From contig CAZMMQ010000005.1 of NCBI GenBank assembly GCA_964567435.1, positions 40,369 through 104,368 of the forward strand: a DNA stretch of 64,000 nucleotides. Reading direction: 5' to 3'. The stretch comes from RFSX01 sp964567435. Lineage in GTDB: Bacteria; Bacteroidota; Bacteroidia; Chitinophagales; Saprospiraceae. A model generated the notes under the pieces. That model ran no database searches and had not been told where the DNA came from. It saw only the letters and a program-made list of their open reading frames with translations. This document shows, in pieces, positions 36,101 to 45,020 of the stretch (position 1 is the first letter of the stretch; each line of letters begins with the position of its first letter). The position numbers were made by a program, and so were the translations under genes.

Positions 36101-38338
36101 GACGATTTTGATGAAAGCCAATTAGCTGGATTTAGTTGTGTAGAAGAAGATTTTGATGCTCGATTAACCTTTACAGATGAATGTGGATTTATATCCAATT
36201 GTGACGTCGGGATAAGTATCCAAAATAATATACAGACGACCTTTAGAAACTGTACGCCTGGATCAGATGATTTCACTGTAGAATGCGGTAATCCTAATTA
36301 TGAACTTGAAATCAGAAATTGGATGGCACTAGTCATTGCAGAAGATGTATTTGGATTATCCTTCCCTACTACTCCAGATCTTGATTTCAGTAATCCTGAC
36401 TTATTTGATTGTGCTGGATCTATCCCTATAACATTTGAGTTGGTAGATTTATGTGGTAATTCTCAGTCTTGTGGATTGACATTAAATATTGAAGATACGA
36501 CCCCTCCAGAAATTACAATTTGTCCTAATGACACCACGTTTGTTTTGGAGAGTCCAAGCTTCGATAGTGATGTAGATCTTTGGCTACAGAGTATACGAAG
36601 CAGGGATAATTGTATTAGCAATCTGACTGACAACAACTCGTATACACGTGTGATGTCTTTGCCTATGTGTGAACCTTCACAACCCTTCGATATCATATTT
36701 ACTTCACTTGATGGCTGTGGTAACACAACTAATTGCAGATCAACTTTAACTGTTACGACAGTCCGAGTACCAATAATTAACTGTCCAATAAATCTAACAG
36801 TAGAATGCGGGGACCCGAATAATGAATCTATTATTAACTCTCATTTCAATAATGTAGAAGGGTTCGATCCAGATGGAGGACAATTAACACCTGAGTTTGT
36901 CTTTGATATCACTGAATTGGAGAATTTTGACTGTGATGGTGTCATTCCAGTACTATTCACTATAGAAGATAACTGTAATATACAGGATACCTGCTCTATA
37001 CTTGTTATCCTTGAAGATACCACGCCGCCCTCTACCATCTGTCCTACACCGCTGACGATTAATTCTACAAATGTAGATGGGCCCATGATAATGCAAGATT
37101 GGATAGACAGTTTTATATCCTCGGATAATTGCTCTGTTCCAATTGAAGAAATGCAAAGTGGGGTCATAGTTCCAGCTACACTCTGTAATTCTGAAGAAGA
37201 AATGAACATCGAATTCTATGCTGAGGATGTTTGTGGTCTGAGAGACACTTGTATTGCTACAATCACTATAAACAAAGCAGCACCAGAAATTACTTGCAAT
37301 AATAATCTAGATATTCAGTGCGGTGAGATAGACAACGATATGATAATCGCTGATTGGCTAAGTACAATTACTGCTTCAGATAATAATGGCGCCGTTATAT
37401 CAGTGACTAATGATTTCACACAAGCCAATTTTGACGATCCATGTGTCAATTCTGTGATAGTTACATTTACAGCATTTGATAGATGTGGTGTAGAAAGCGT
37501 CGCCTGTTCGCAGACCATTTCACAGAATGATACTCTTCCGCCCGCAATTACCGCCTGTCCACAACCTATTATTTTTGATGTGACAACACCTAATCTGATG
37601 GCTGCCGTTACAAACTGGCTTGGTGGATTCTCTGCCATGGATCAGTGCAATTCTACTATGACATCGAATGATTTCAATTTGGCAATTGACGAATTTGATT
37701 GTGGTTCAACCCAAGGAGTCATATTTACGGCAACTGATGAATGTGATAATGTTAACTCTGATTGCCAGGCAAGTATTTCGTTCGAAAACCAAAGAGAGGT
37801 ATCTATATTATGCCCAGACCCTATTCAGGTTAATTGCAACGAACCTAGCAGTCTCATCCAAATTCAAAATTTCTTGGCAGACTTTATACCCATGTCAGAA
37901 GATCCTGTTTTTGATGTTACCAATAATGTAGATATAGATAACCTACCGTTGGATTGTGCAGAAGTCGTTACTGAGCTCGTCACCATTAGTATCCTAGATA
38001 ATTGCGGAAATACAAATGACTGTGAAACCAGCATCGAATTCCTTCCTGCTGCCAATGTCTATATTCCAAATGTTTTCGATCCTTCACAAGGAGGGGACGA
38101 TGCCTTCTTCGCTATCAGAACCAATGTAGCTGTTCAAGAGATAGAATCTATGCGCATCTATAGCCGATGGGGTGATTTAATGTTTGAAAGAGAAAATTTT
38201 GACCCTAACGCAGAACAAGGATGGAATGGAAGAAATACCTTAGGAAAGCATGTTCAGGGTGTATATACCTATGTCATTATATTCCAGGATATCTTTGGTA
38301 ATCCATTTGAGGAAATTGGAACAATAACGCTATTTTAG
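33188..38338 (+). CDS. Giant cysteine-rich repeat surface protein with T9SS type B C-terminal domain
   Basis: A 1716-residue exported protein with a signal peptide (residues 1-21, ending GQLSAQ). From about residue 315 to 1620 it consists of about fifteen units of 85-95 residues. Eight type I units begin with a CG.P..N-like motif after CP..L...; examples are LECGNP, LQCGTP, LECGDP, VECGNP and IQCGEI. Seven type II units lack that Cys and instead have INSTDSN-, VNADDPN- or FVLESPS-like starts. Types alternate strictly, starting and ending with type I. Each has W......D, NDF and a D.CG....C core, similar to HYR/Ig-like folds. The C-terminus YIPNVFDPSQGGDDAFF...YSRWGDLMFE...GWNG is the CHU_C sorting domain. 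It is probably a long extracellular stalk or adhesin. It lacks any enzymatic motif. Confidence 0.87.
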   Translation: MRLFFIVSIILLTLIGQLSAQTCTDITVNCRPQPAVVECECDIPELNSNFLDFESLGNEDLIAFEGLGFTVTTAGSCGNIVVSANDREVHPTTCSDTFFVERVYQIQSLFGGPTRTCIDTFKTEFIPPNFLERARFDTITCADNVDSSFQAFVDNFSFTDFLDCYPETEIRYLDNQEPVLASVLCGENASVRPLVQLLGPCSIRCNDIAQTISNFLVLDTFRSVITCPPNPPTIDVSEPRIDDIITDLLDDYTLEFMCSEPVISNNYSMDSIQFMSCDPDDLLITINADEDCSTNSSSCSFTVEIDNNIPPEITFIPDTLRLECGNPTNDSLVNNWLRMSQAVSSQGIVINLNNTSGNISNITHNFDFNLLDNIICNQTFDIIFTAFDNCSKSMSQNGVITIEDTQRPIILHCPPDTIVNADDPNLVSLVNNWVGSYAAVDNCNPNPIISNNFDNNILGFNCGNVDTLVTFMANDLCNEVDSFACSSTLSILDNVMDQFFGTPNDTTIQCENPVNIPILQAWASSISAANTLGTPFSVDNDLDFFNAQFTDCSGQVIVTFFFENQCGIRRETTARIQITDDIPPTIGCPPPATFEGSFNDIEDDITAWLGMANPQDNCSATSDNDYSSLRFSDCDRDTLTESISFFARDNCNNFSTNNCAVDLTIISDKSPIISCPTQLTLQCGTPGIMDSIQQWLTLDGSDFAGTPITAISNFDPSTLNTVTCGENTEVTFTVNDTNCNRSVSCMSIIRIEDTQNPEITCPGNITINSTDSNAQALLNQWIFTTPFGDNGCSTPDFFTEPVFDQSGMDFCSMSATTNVEFRVVDMCNLQDACIGLLTINDAAPSIACPATDLALECGDPDNNLLIADWLNETVATNNAQEDISSMITNDFNTTLVDTCFQSIPVIFTILDNCGSESTCSMNIVLRDTSPPMVDCPTVPLNLLAGDTLKIPKYEAWLELITSEDCNEVTLTDDFDESQLAGFSCVEEDFDARLTFTDECGFISNCDVGISIQNNIQTTFRNCTPGSDDFTVECGNPNYELEIRNWMALVIAEDVFGLSFPTTPDLDFSNPDLFDCAGSIPITFELVDLCGNSQSCGLTLNIEDTTPPEITICPNDTTFVLESPSFDSDVDLWLQSIRSRDNCISNLTDNNSYTRVMSLPMCEPSQPFDIIFTSLDGCGNTTNCRSTLTVTTVRVPIINCPINLTVECGDPNNESIINSHFNNVEGFDPDGGQLTPEFVFDITELENFDCDGVIPVLFTIEDNCNIQDTCSILVILEDTTPPSTICPTPLTINSTNVDGPMIMQDWIDSFISSDNCSVPIEEMQSGVIVPATLCNSEEEMNIEFYAEDVCGLRDTCIATITINKAAPEITCNNNLDIQCGEIDNDMIIADWLSTITASDNNGAVISVTNDFTQANFDDPCVNSVIVTFTAFDRCGVESVACSQTISQNDTLPPAITACPQPIIFDVTTPNLMAAVTNWLGGFSAMDQCNSTMTSNDFNLAIDEFDCGSTQGVIFTATDECDNVNSDCQASISFENQREVSILCPDPIQVNCNEPSSLIQIQNFLADFIPMSEDPVFDVTNNVDIDNLPLDCAEVVTELVTISILDNCGNTNDCETSIEFLPAANVYIPNVFDPSQGGDDAFFAIRTNVAVQEIESMRIYSRWGDLMFERENFDPNAEQGWNGRNTLGKHVQGVYTYVIIFQDIFGNPFEEIGTITLF

Positions 38339-38493
38339 GATAGCTATCCTGTGATTTAAGCAAATTAGGATTGTTGACTATGTTTCTTCTCTTTTTGGTC
38401 CTATTCCCGTCCACTTTTTGGTTATAGTCTATTGTTATCCACATAATGTAAACATGCATTGGATACCAATAATGCGACTTAATCCAATTCGCT

Positions 38494-38501
38494 TATATTT
38501 G
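38494..38501 (+). promoter_or_regulatory. -7 promoter element of carB
   Basis: TATATTTG followed by CCC is an exact TAnnTTTG match, 33 bases before the carB ATG. No good -33 TTTG was found. Confidence 0.45.
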
Positions 38502-38533
38502 CCCACAATTTATAAAAAAAGACCAGCCCTAGT

Positions 38534-41350
38534 ATGCCTCTAGACCCGTCTATCAAGTCCGTACTTATCATCGGTAGCGGACCCATTATCATAGGCCAAG
38601 CCTGTGAATTTGATTATTCGGGAACACAAGCATCCCGATCCCTAAGAGAAGAAGGAATAGAAGTCAGTCTTATCAATTCGAATCCTGCGACGATAATGAC
38701 TGATGAGATTACTGCAGACCATATATATCTCAAGCCACTTACTGTCCAGAGTCTTCGGGAAATATTGTCAGAAAGACATATTGACGCAGTACTGGCCACT
38801 ATGGGAGGACAGACAGCGCTTAATTTGGCTATAGAGGCCGGTAAGCAAGGACTATGGAAAGAGTTTAACACCAAACTCATTGGCGTAGATCTAGATGCCA
38901 TAGAGCTCGCAGAAAATAGGGAGGAATTTAGAAAGCATGTCATCAAGCTAGGCTTATCTGTTGCTCCTTCCTTTATTGCCAATTCATTCCTAGAAGGAAA
39001 AGATGCTTCTCAAAAAATTGGCTTTCCCCTTGTTATAAGACCATCCTATACTCTGGGAGGAACAGGAGGCGGATTTGTGATGGAGGAAAAAGACTTTGAT
39101 GAGGCACTTCGAAGAGGACTCAATGCTTCTCCCACACATGAGGTACTTGTAGAGAAAGCGGTTCTGGGATGGAAAGAATACGAACTAGAGCTACTCAGAG
39201 ATAATAATGACAATGTCGTGATAATCTGTACAGTAGAGAATTTGGATCCTATGGGTATCCATACTGGAGATAGTATTACAGTAGCTCCAGCTATGACCTT
39301 ATCAGACAGAGCCTACCAAGAGATGAGAGATCAGGCTATTCTCTTGATGAGAAGTATGGGGAATTTCGCAGGAGGGTGTAATATTCAATTCTCAGTCGAT
39401 CCAGAAACAGAACATATCATTTGTATAGAAATCAATCCAAGAGTATCAAGGTCATCTGCCTTAGCAAGTAAGGCTACAGGCTATCCAATTGCAAAAATTG
39501 CAGCTAAGTTGGCATTGGGTTACAATCTGGATGAACTCAAAAACCAAATCACTAAGACCACATCAGCCTATTTTGAGCCCACCCTTGACTATGTTATTGT
39601 CAAGATGCCAAGATGGAATTTCGATAAATTTTATGGCTCTGACCACACCTTAGGTCTTCAGATGAAGTCAGTAGGTGAGGTCATGTCTATTGGACGTACA
39701 TTCACTGAGGCCCTGCAAAAGGCTTGTCAATCTCAGGAGAACAACCGAGCTGGATTAGGGGCTGACAAGAAGGAATGGATTAAGACAGATGATATTATAG
39801 AACGTCTAGAGAAAGTAAGTGATGATCGTATCTACCGTGTCAAAGATGCCCTCAGACTAGGTGTACCTACTAAATCTGTACATAGGCTCACAAGAATAGA
39901 CCCTTGGTATCTCAAGCAAATCAAACAGTTGGTTGACTTAGAAAATGAGTTAGGAAAATACAATATCCCAGAAGACATTCCAGAAGCCTTCTTACGTAAG
40001 CTCAAAGTCAATGGATATTCTGATGCGCAGATTGCCTGGCTTATGCGGATTGAAGAAGAGGCGGTAACCAAATATCGAAAATCTATTGGCATTGTCAGAA
40101 CCTATAAGATGGTGGATACTTGCGCTGCTGAATTTGAAGCCCAGACACCTTACTTCTATTCTACATTTGATAGTGAAAATGAGAGTATTCCTTCAGATAG
40201 GAAAAAAATAGTCGTTCTTGGATCTGGACCAAATAGAATAGGACAAGGCATCGAGTTTGATTATTGTTGTGTACATGGTGTTCTCGCGATCAAAGAAGCT
40301 GGTTATGAATCCATTATGATTAACTGTAATCCAGAGACAGTGTCTACTGACTTTGATATCGCTGATAAATTATATTTCGAGCCGATATATTGGGAGCACC
40401 TTCAAGAAATTCTCGATCTGGAAAAACCAGAGGGTGTCATTATACAATTGGGTGGTCAAACCGCGCTCAAACTGGCAGAAAAAATAAAAGCTGCTGGATA
40501 TAATATTATAGGTACTGATTATGAAAGTATGGACCTCGCTGAAGACAGAGGCCGATTTTCCGATTTGCTCAAAGAACTCGACATTCCTTATCCTAAATAT
40601 GGTGTGGCTAAAGATGTAGATAGAGCAATAGAGATTGCAAATGAGGTAACTTATCCCGTGCTGGTAAGACCATCCTATGTCCTTGGAGGACAACGCATGC
40701 GAATCGTCATTAATGACGACGAACTGGAAAGACACGTTCTAAGCATATTCAAGCATATGCCAGAAAATAAGGTACTCATAGATCAGTTTCTTGAAAGAGC
40801 TAAAGAAGCAGAAGTAGATGCCATTTGTGATGGAGATGATGTCCTTATCATGGGTATCATGGAACATATAGAACCTGCAGGTATACACTCAGGCGACAGC
40901 TCTGCTGTATTGCCTACCTATTCCCTTTCTGATAATGTCTTAACGCAAATGAGAGAATACACGCATAAGCTCGCAAAAGCGCTAAACACAAGAGGACTGA
41001 TTAATATTCAGTTTGCTATCAAGGATGAGAAGGTATATGTCATTGAAGCCAATCCAAGAGCCTCAAGAACGACTCCATTCATTGCTAAAGCTTACAAAGT
41101 GCCTTTCCTTAAGATCGCGACCCATGTAATGCTCGGACATAAAAAACTGAAAGACTTTGATATCCAGAAAAAACTTGAAGGATATGCTATCAAGGTACCT
41201 GTATTCTCTTTCAATAAATTTCCTAATGTAGACAAGCAATTAGGACCAGAAATGAAATCTACTGGTGAAGCTATTCAATTTATCAAAGACTTAAATGACC
41301 CATTCTTTCGAAAGCTTGATAAAGAAAGGAGTATGTATCTGTCCAGATAG
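38534..41350 (+). CDS. carB: Carbamoyl-phosphate synthase large subunit, lacking the MGS regulatory domain
   Basis: A 938-residue enzyme that makes carbamoyl phosphate for arginine and pyrimidine synthesis together with CarA, which is not in this window. Both ATP-grasp halves are complete: first half SVLIIGSGPIIIGQACEFDYS, FPLVIRPSYTLGGTGGGFV, IEINPRVSRSSALASKATGYP; second half VVLGSGPNRIGQGIEFDYCC, PVLVRPSYVLGGQRMRIV, IEANPRASRTTPFIAK. The protein ends soon after GPEMKSTGEAIQFI, so the C-terminal methylglyoxal-synthase-like allosteric domain (about 130 residues in E. coli CarB) is absent. Only 17 bases separate its stop from the next opposing gene, so this is not a frameshift. Shorter CarB forms of this length are known in Bacteroidota. 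Confidence 0.95.
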   Translation: MPLDPSIKSVLIIGSGPIIIGQACEFDYSGTQASRSLREEGIEVSLINSNPATIMTDEITADHIYLKPLTVQSLREILSERHIDAVLATMGGQTALNLAIEAGKQGLWKEFNTKLIGVDLDAIELAENREEFRKHVIKLGLSVAPSFIANSFLEGKDASQKIGFPLVIRPSYTLGGTGGGFVMEEKDFDEALRRGLNASPTHEVLVEKAVLGWKEYELELLRDNNDNVVIICTVENLDPMGIHTGDSITVAPAMTLSDRAYQEMRDQAILLMRSMGNFAGGCNIQFSVDPETEHIICIEINPRVSRSSALASKATGYPIAKIAAKLALGYNLDELKNQITKTTSAYFEPTLDYVIVKMPRWNFDKFYGSDHTLGLQMKSVGEVMSIGRTFTEALQKACQSQENNRAGLGADKKEWIKTDDIIERLEKVSDDRIYRVKDALRLGVPTKSVHRLTRIDPWYLKQIKQLVDLENELGKYNIPEDIPEAFLRKLKVNGYSDAQIAWLMRIEEEAVTKYRKSIGIVRTYKMVDTCAAEFEAQTPYFYSTFDSENESIPSDRKKIVVLGSGPNRIGQGIEFDYCCVHGVLAIKEAGYESIMINCNPETVSTDFDIADKLYFEPIYWEHLQEILDLEKPEGVIIQLGGQTALKLAEKIKAAGYNIIGTDYESMDLAEDRGRFSDLLKELDIPYPKYGVAKDVDRAIEIANEVTYPVLVRPSYVLGGQRMRIVINDDELERHVLSIFKHMPENKVLIDQFLERAKEAEVDAICDGDDVLIMGIMEHIEPAGIHSGDSSAVLPTYSLSDNVLTQMREYTHKLAKALNTRGLINIQFAIKDEKVYVIEANPRASRTTPFIAKAYKVPFLKIATHVMLGHKKLKDFDIQKKLEGYAIKVPVFSFNKFPNVDKQLGPEMKSTGEAIQFIKDLNDPFFRKLDKERSMYLSR

Positions 41351-41367
41351 AAAGAGAAAATATTATA

Positions 41368-43704
41368 TCACTGCTGCTTAACTATTTTCTTAGTCACTGT
41401 GCCTTCGTTAGAGACTAATTGTATCAGGTAAACTCCCTGTGGTTGGTCACTCAAAGAAATGTTCTGTACACTTTCTTCCATATTTAGACTCATAACTGTT
41501 TGGCCTTTTGTGTCCAGAATACGAACTGTCGTTGCACTGGTAAATCCATTTGTCTTAACCGTCAAAAATCCTTCTGTTGGGTTAGGATAGATTTCTATTC
41601 CAAGTGAAGAAAGTGCATCATCTGTAGATGAGACTATTGTCACTCTGATGGGTACTCTTATAGAAGAGCAGATTGATCCATTAGGAAGGATAAAAACTGA
41701 TTCTGCCCAGAATATTGTATCGGATACAACCTCCACTTCTAATATGGACGTATTACTCAATATCTGTCCTCCAACTTCTGAGTCCCACCAAGTAACAAGA
41801 TCTCCTTGTGCTTCTATAGTAATCGGTCCACTGTTAGAGGAAACACTAATATCATCTACGATAGGAGGTGGCGCACTAAATAATGTTATAGTCACAGTGT
41901 CGGTACTGACCATGTTTCCACACAAGTTGGTATAAGTAGCAAAGTAGTCACCTGGCTCTCTTACGATAAGTAATGGGTCTGTACTGCCTGTATTCCATTG
42001 TAAATCTTGATTGGGTTCTACTTCTAACAAGACACCTGAGCCCTCACAGAAGAAGGTGCCATCCGGTGTAACAATATTAAGTACCTCTGCTTCTGACTGA
42101 AGTTGGATTGGCTGAGAAAAGCCAGTGCACCCATTAGCATCAGTAACAGTCACATTATAGAATCCTGGTTCATCCACAGTGATTTGTTCTGTGTCAGCAC
42201 CGTTTGACCATAGATAATCAGAGAATCCTCTGGGTGCTGCAATCATAGTACTCATACTATCACATAAAAATGTTGCACCCAATAATTCCATGGGTATGGA
42301 TTGTAATTCACAGCCTCCTTCATCTACAAAAATCTTACTGTCTATAGCGGGTTGATCTATAACGGTACGCGTACCTGATGGCCAAGTAACCACCAGACTG
42401 TCTACCTGATCATACTCTCCTAATCCAAAATGAGTATTCAAGGTACTCATTGGCTTCCAAGATTGAGCAACTCTGACTTCACGCATTTGTTTTCCCCAAT
42501 CACCATATATTTCAACTCTAGACCCTATGCCATTGACGTTATTATTGTCACCCCCTTTGGTATTAACCACTAACCAATGATTCTCTTTAGGTGTCGTATT
42601 AATCCACATGCGGTCTCCAAATGCTATATCTATATATCCATCATTATTGAGATCACCTATAGCACTGGCCTCCCCTACATCACCTATTACTCTAAAAGAA
42701 CCGCCTTCATTCAGAACCATTACTGGTGGGTCATTGATGATTATATCCACAAATCCATTATTATCAAAATCAGCTGCCAATGCTTCAGTGGCACTATTTG
42801 GGCCCATAGGCAAACCTGATCCTATAATCTCATCTACATAAGTACCATCACCTTGATTGACCAGATATCTGTTGGCATCTGAGTGATTGACAACAAAGGC
42901 ATCAAAGTCACCATCGTTATCAAAATCTTCAAATAAGGTTATCCATGATTGTTCATTATCTGCCATTCCAATCTGCGCAGCTACTTCCGTAAAATTACCT
43001 TGACCATCATTATTGAACATAAGATTTGTTCTGGCCAGATCACCTGGATCTGATGATTGTACACATTTAGAGATATGCATATCAGTATCCCCGTCATTAT
43101 CATAATCCACAAAAGTAGATACGTAATTGCCTGGTAAATTGGCAGGAGTCTCTATCAATGATTGATCTAATGTGAGAGTTCCAGTTCCATCATTTCTATA
43201 TGGGTGATTCTGATTTGTATCATGACAAATAAATGCATCGAGATCACCATCATTATCTATATCAGAAATAGATGTTCGCTGCGGGATTATAGATGCAATT
43301 CTATGGTCCTCATTATAAGAACTACCATTGATATCCGCATAAAGAAATGAGACGGAAGTTGGACCTCCGAAAATCATATCGTTAAATCCATTAGCATCCA
43401 AGTCACCTACTGCTATACTCCAAAACGGAATTATGGTTAGATCCATTCTTAAGCTTCGATCTCTAAATTCTCCATTTGGTTGCTGATAACTGATAAGAAT
43501 ATGATCATCGACCACCCTAACCACATCATCCAGATAATCTCCATTCATATCAGCGATGCAGTTTTGGATAGAGCCAACATTGGTTCCTGATATATTAGTA
43601 ACCTCAAATGATACTTGTGCTGCTAATGGGTTGAATAGTCCTCCCCAATGGAAAACGATAATCAATACAATGAATCTTGGGGTTGCCTTGTATATAGAAT
43701 TCAT
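41368..43704 (-). CDS. FG-GAP/VCBS repeat protein with ASPIC/UnbV domain and T9SS type A sorting domain
   Basis: A 778-residue exported protein with a signal peptide to about residue 30. Residues 40-350 carry about seven FG-GAP-type calcium-binding repeats with the DxDxDGxxD pattern, e.g. DIDNDGDLDAFI, DYDNDGDTDMHI, DFDNDGDFDAFVV, DFDNNGFVDIII. An ASPIC/UnbV domain follows (NGIGSRVEIYGDWGKQMREV, VDSLVVTWPSGTRTVI). Two PKD/Ig-like segments precede the C-terminal IEIYPNPTEGFLTVK...GVYLIQLV sorting domain. It is a predicted beta-propeller surface protein that may bind glycans or proteins. It converges with carB, with only 17 bases between the two stops. Confidence 0.86.
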   Translation of the reverse strand: MNSIYKATPRFIVLIIVFHWGGLFNPLAAQVSFEVTNISGTNVGSIQNCIADMNGDYLDDVVRVVDDHILISYQQPNGEFRDRSLRMDLTIIPFWSIAVGDLDANGFNDMIFGGPTSVSFLYADINGSSYNEDHRIASIIPQRTSISDIDNDGDLDAFICHDTNQNHPYRNDGTGTLTLDQSLIETPANLPGNYVSTFVDYDNDGDTDMHISKCVQSSDPGDLARTNLMFNNDGQGNFTEVAAQIGMADNEQSWITLFEDFDNDGDFDAFVVNHSDANRYLVNQGDGTYVDEIIGSGLPMGPNSATEALAADFDNNGFVDIIINDPPVMVLNEGGSFRVIGDVGEASAIGDLNNDGYIDIAFGDRMWINTTPKENHWLVVNTKGGDNNNVNGIGSRVEIYGDWGKQMREVRVAQSWKPMSTLNTHFGLGEYDQVDSLVVTWPSGTRTVIDQPAIDSKIFVDEGGCELQSIPMELLGATFLCDSMSTMIAAPRGFSDYLWSNGADTEQITVDEPGFYNVTVTDANGCTGFSQPIQLQSEAEVLNIVTPDGTFFCEGSGVLLEVEPNQDLQWNTGSTDPLLIVREPGDYFATYTNLCGNMVSTDTVTITLFSAPPPIVDDISVSSNSGPITIEAQGDLVTWWDSEVGGQILSNTSILEVEVVSDTIFWAESVFILPNGSICSSIRVPIRVTIVSSTDDALSSLGIEIYPNPTEGFLTVKTNGFTSATTVRILDTKGQTVMSLNMEESVQNISLSDQPQGVYLIQLVSNEGTVTKKIVKQQ

Positions 43705-43785
43705 GACTATGCAATACGTTAATTCAATAAAACTCAGAAATTCAGCTAATTATAGAACGAATAATGACTTTAGATAGCTGCATAA

Positions 43786-43822
43786 AAAATTCCCTTTGCA
43801 AATCGAATGTAAAGGGAATTTT
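43786..43822 (-). terminator. Intrinsic terminator of the 43872 gene
   Basis: AAAATTCCCTTT and AAAGGGAATTTT form a perfect 12-bp stem, extended by GCA/TGT pairs around a 7-base loop. On the minus strand the stem ends in a T-rich run, which fits the leftward gene ending at 43872. Confidence 0.85.
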
Positions 43823-43871
43823 GACAAGACGTATTGATGCAGACATCTTGGTATATATAAATATGGTCTAT

Positions 43872-44393
43872 TTACCTTGGAAAGACAAAATCAGAGCTAA
43901 TGTTTTTTACAAAGTCTCTCAGACTAGCATCATCAAATTTATCCAAGTTGACAAATTTCCAAGTCAATCCTTCATCACCTGATACGGCTAAAAGATTAGA
44001 CCATGCTTCCACTTTTTTAGTATTGAGATCCAAAAAATACTTAACTGGAATTACACACTGTAATTCTCCTTCTGATTCAAGAAATTCAGGATGTGAACCC
44101 ACTTCCGCTGAAACATACTTTAGCCCTTGATTTTCGAGGTTAAGTGTTTGAGTTTTGAGGTCTTTCATTAAGAAATCCTCTCCTCCACCCATCTCTACAA
44201 TATCATTGTGAGTCAATGTAACTACTTGCTGATAATCCTTTGACACCACCGCATTAACATAATTATTGGCGTGGCTCACTAGTGCTTTAGATTCAGGAAC
44301 ATCTGCTAGTGGTATTAAGTCACCTACTTGATCTTGAGCAAGGATATTCAATGAAACCAGAATGATTGGAATTAATAGAAGTAGATTTCTCAT
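43872..44393 (-). CDS. Exported small protein of unknown function
   Basis: A 173-residue exported protein with a clear signal peptide (LLLLIPIILVSLNILAQ, cleavage near residue 20). The mature part starts with a helix (SHANNYVNAVVSKDYQQVVTLTH) followed by strands, a layout like NTF2/SnoaL-like folds, but I cannot assign a family. It sits downstream of an OmpH pair on the same strand (88-base gap) and ends in a strong terminator, so it may belong to that transcription unit as a periplasmic accessory. Confidence 0.65.
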   Translation of the reverse strand: MRNLLLLIPIILVSLNILAQDQVGDLIPLADVPESKALVSHANNYVNAVVSKDYQQVVTLTHNDIVEMGGGEDFLMKDLKTQTLNLENQGLKYVSAEVGSHPEFLESEGELQCVIPVKYFLDLNTKKVEAWSNLLAVSGDEGLTWKFVNLDKFDDASLRDFVKNISSDFVFPR

Positions 44394-44481
44394 CGTGTTG
44401 TTAGTGTTAGATGACGTGATGTAATATGTAAATGTCTTTATTCTTTTGAAGTCAGTTTGTGACTCTCTTATCTCATGGGTT

Positions 44482-44979
44482 TTACATGCCCAGTTTAGCT
44501 CTTACTAAATCACCAATGTCTGTATTCTTGTCTGCATATAGTACAAAGCCAGTACTTTGATCAAAAATGTAATCATATCCGTTAGCTGCGGCTACATCAT
44601 CTATTGCTTTTTGAATTTTATCTCTTAGTGGCTTCAATAAGGTTTCACTTTTTTCAAAAATTTTCTGCTGACTATCAGCGTCAAACTGCCTGATTAGCTT
44701 TTCTTCTTCTCCTAATTTCTTAGCCTCATCTTCTAGTTGGATTGGAGATAATTCTCCTCTATTTCTTTTTTGCTCTAATTCAGCGTACTTGGTTTGGAAA
44801 TTTTTGATCATGTCCTGCCCCTTTTTCTGCAGCTGATTTTTGAAGGTTTCAATATTTGAATTGGCCTCCTTAACCTCCGGGATAGATTCAATTAGTGTCT
44901 GAGAATCTATATAACCAAATTTCTGTGCACTCAACTGAAATGTTAGTAGACAGGCTGATAATATTAAAATCGATTTCAT
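44482..44979 (-). CDS. OmpH/Skp-family periplasmic chaperone
   Basis: A 165-residue protein (ATG 44979; a second ATG lies four codons upstream) with signal peptide MKSILILSACLLTFQLSAQ. The mature domain starts KFGYIDSQTLIESIPEVKEA, the standard OmpH opening strand and helix, then a long coiled coil (residues about 35-115, rich in Lys/Glu), and the closing ANGYDYIFDQSTGFVLYAD. Skp-type chaperones carry outer membrane proteins through the periplasm to BamA. It is the second of two OmpH genes, 41 bases after the first. Confidence 0.92.
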   Translation of the reverse strand: MKSILILSACLLTFQLSAQKFGYIDSQTLIESIPEVKEANSNIETFKNQLQKKGQDMIKNFQTKYAELEQKRNRGELSPIQLEDEAKKLGEEEKLIRQFDADSQQKIFEKSETLLKPLRDKIQKAIDDVAAANGYDYIFDQSTGFVLYADKNTDIGDLVRAKLGM

Positions 44980-45020
44980 TGTATTATTCATTACTGTTTG
45001 AATTCTAATAAAGTGTATTG

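Noticed and set aside
38534..41400. carB truncated by frameshift
   Set aside because: Only 17 bases separate its stop from the opposing gene's stop, and the opposing gene is complete, so no lost C-terminal domain is encoded after it.
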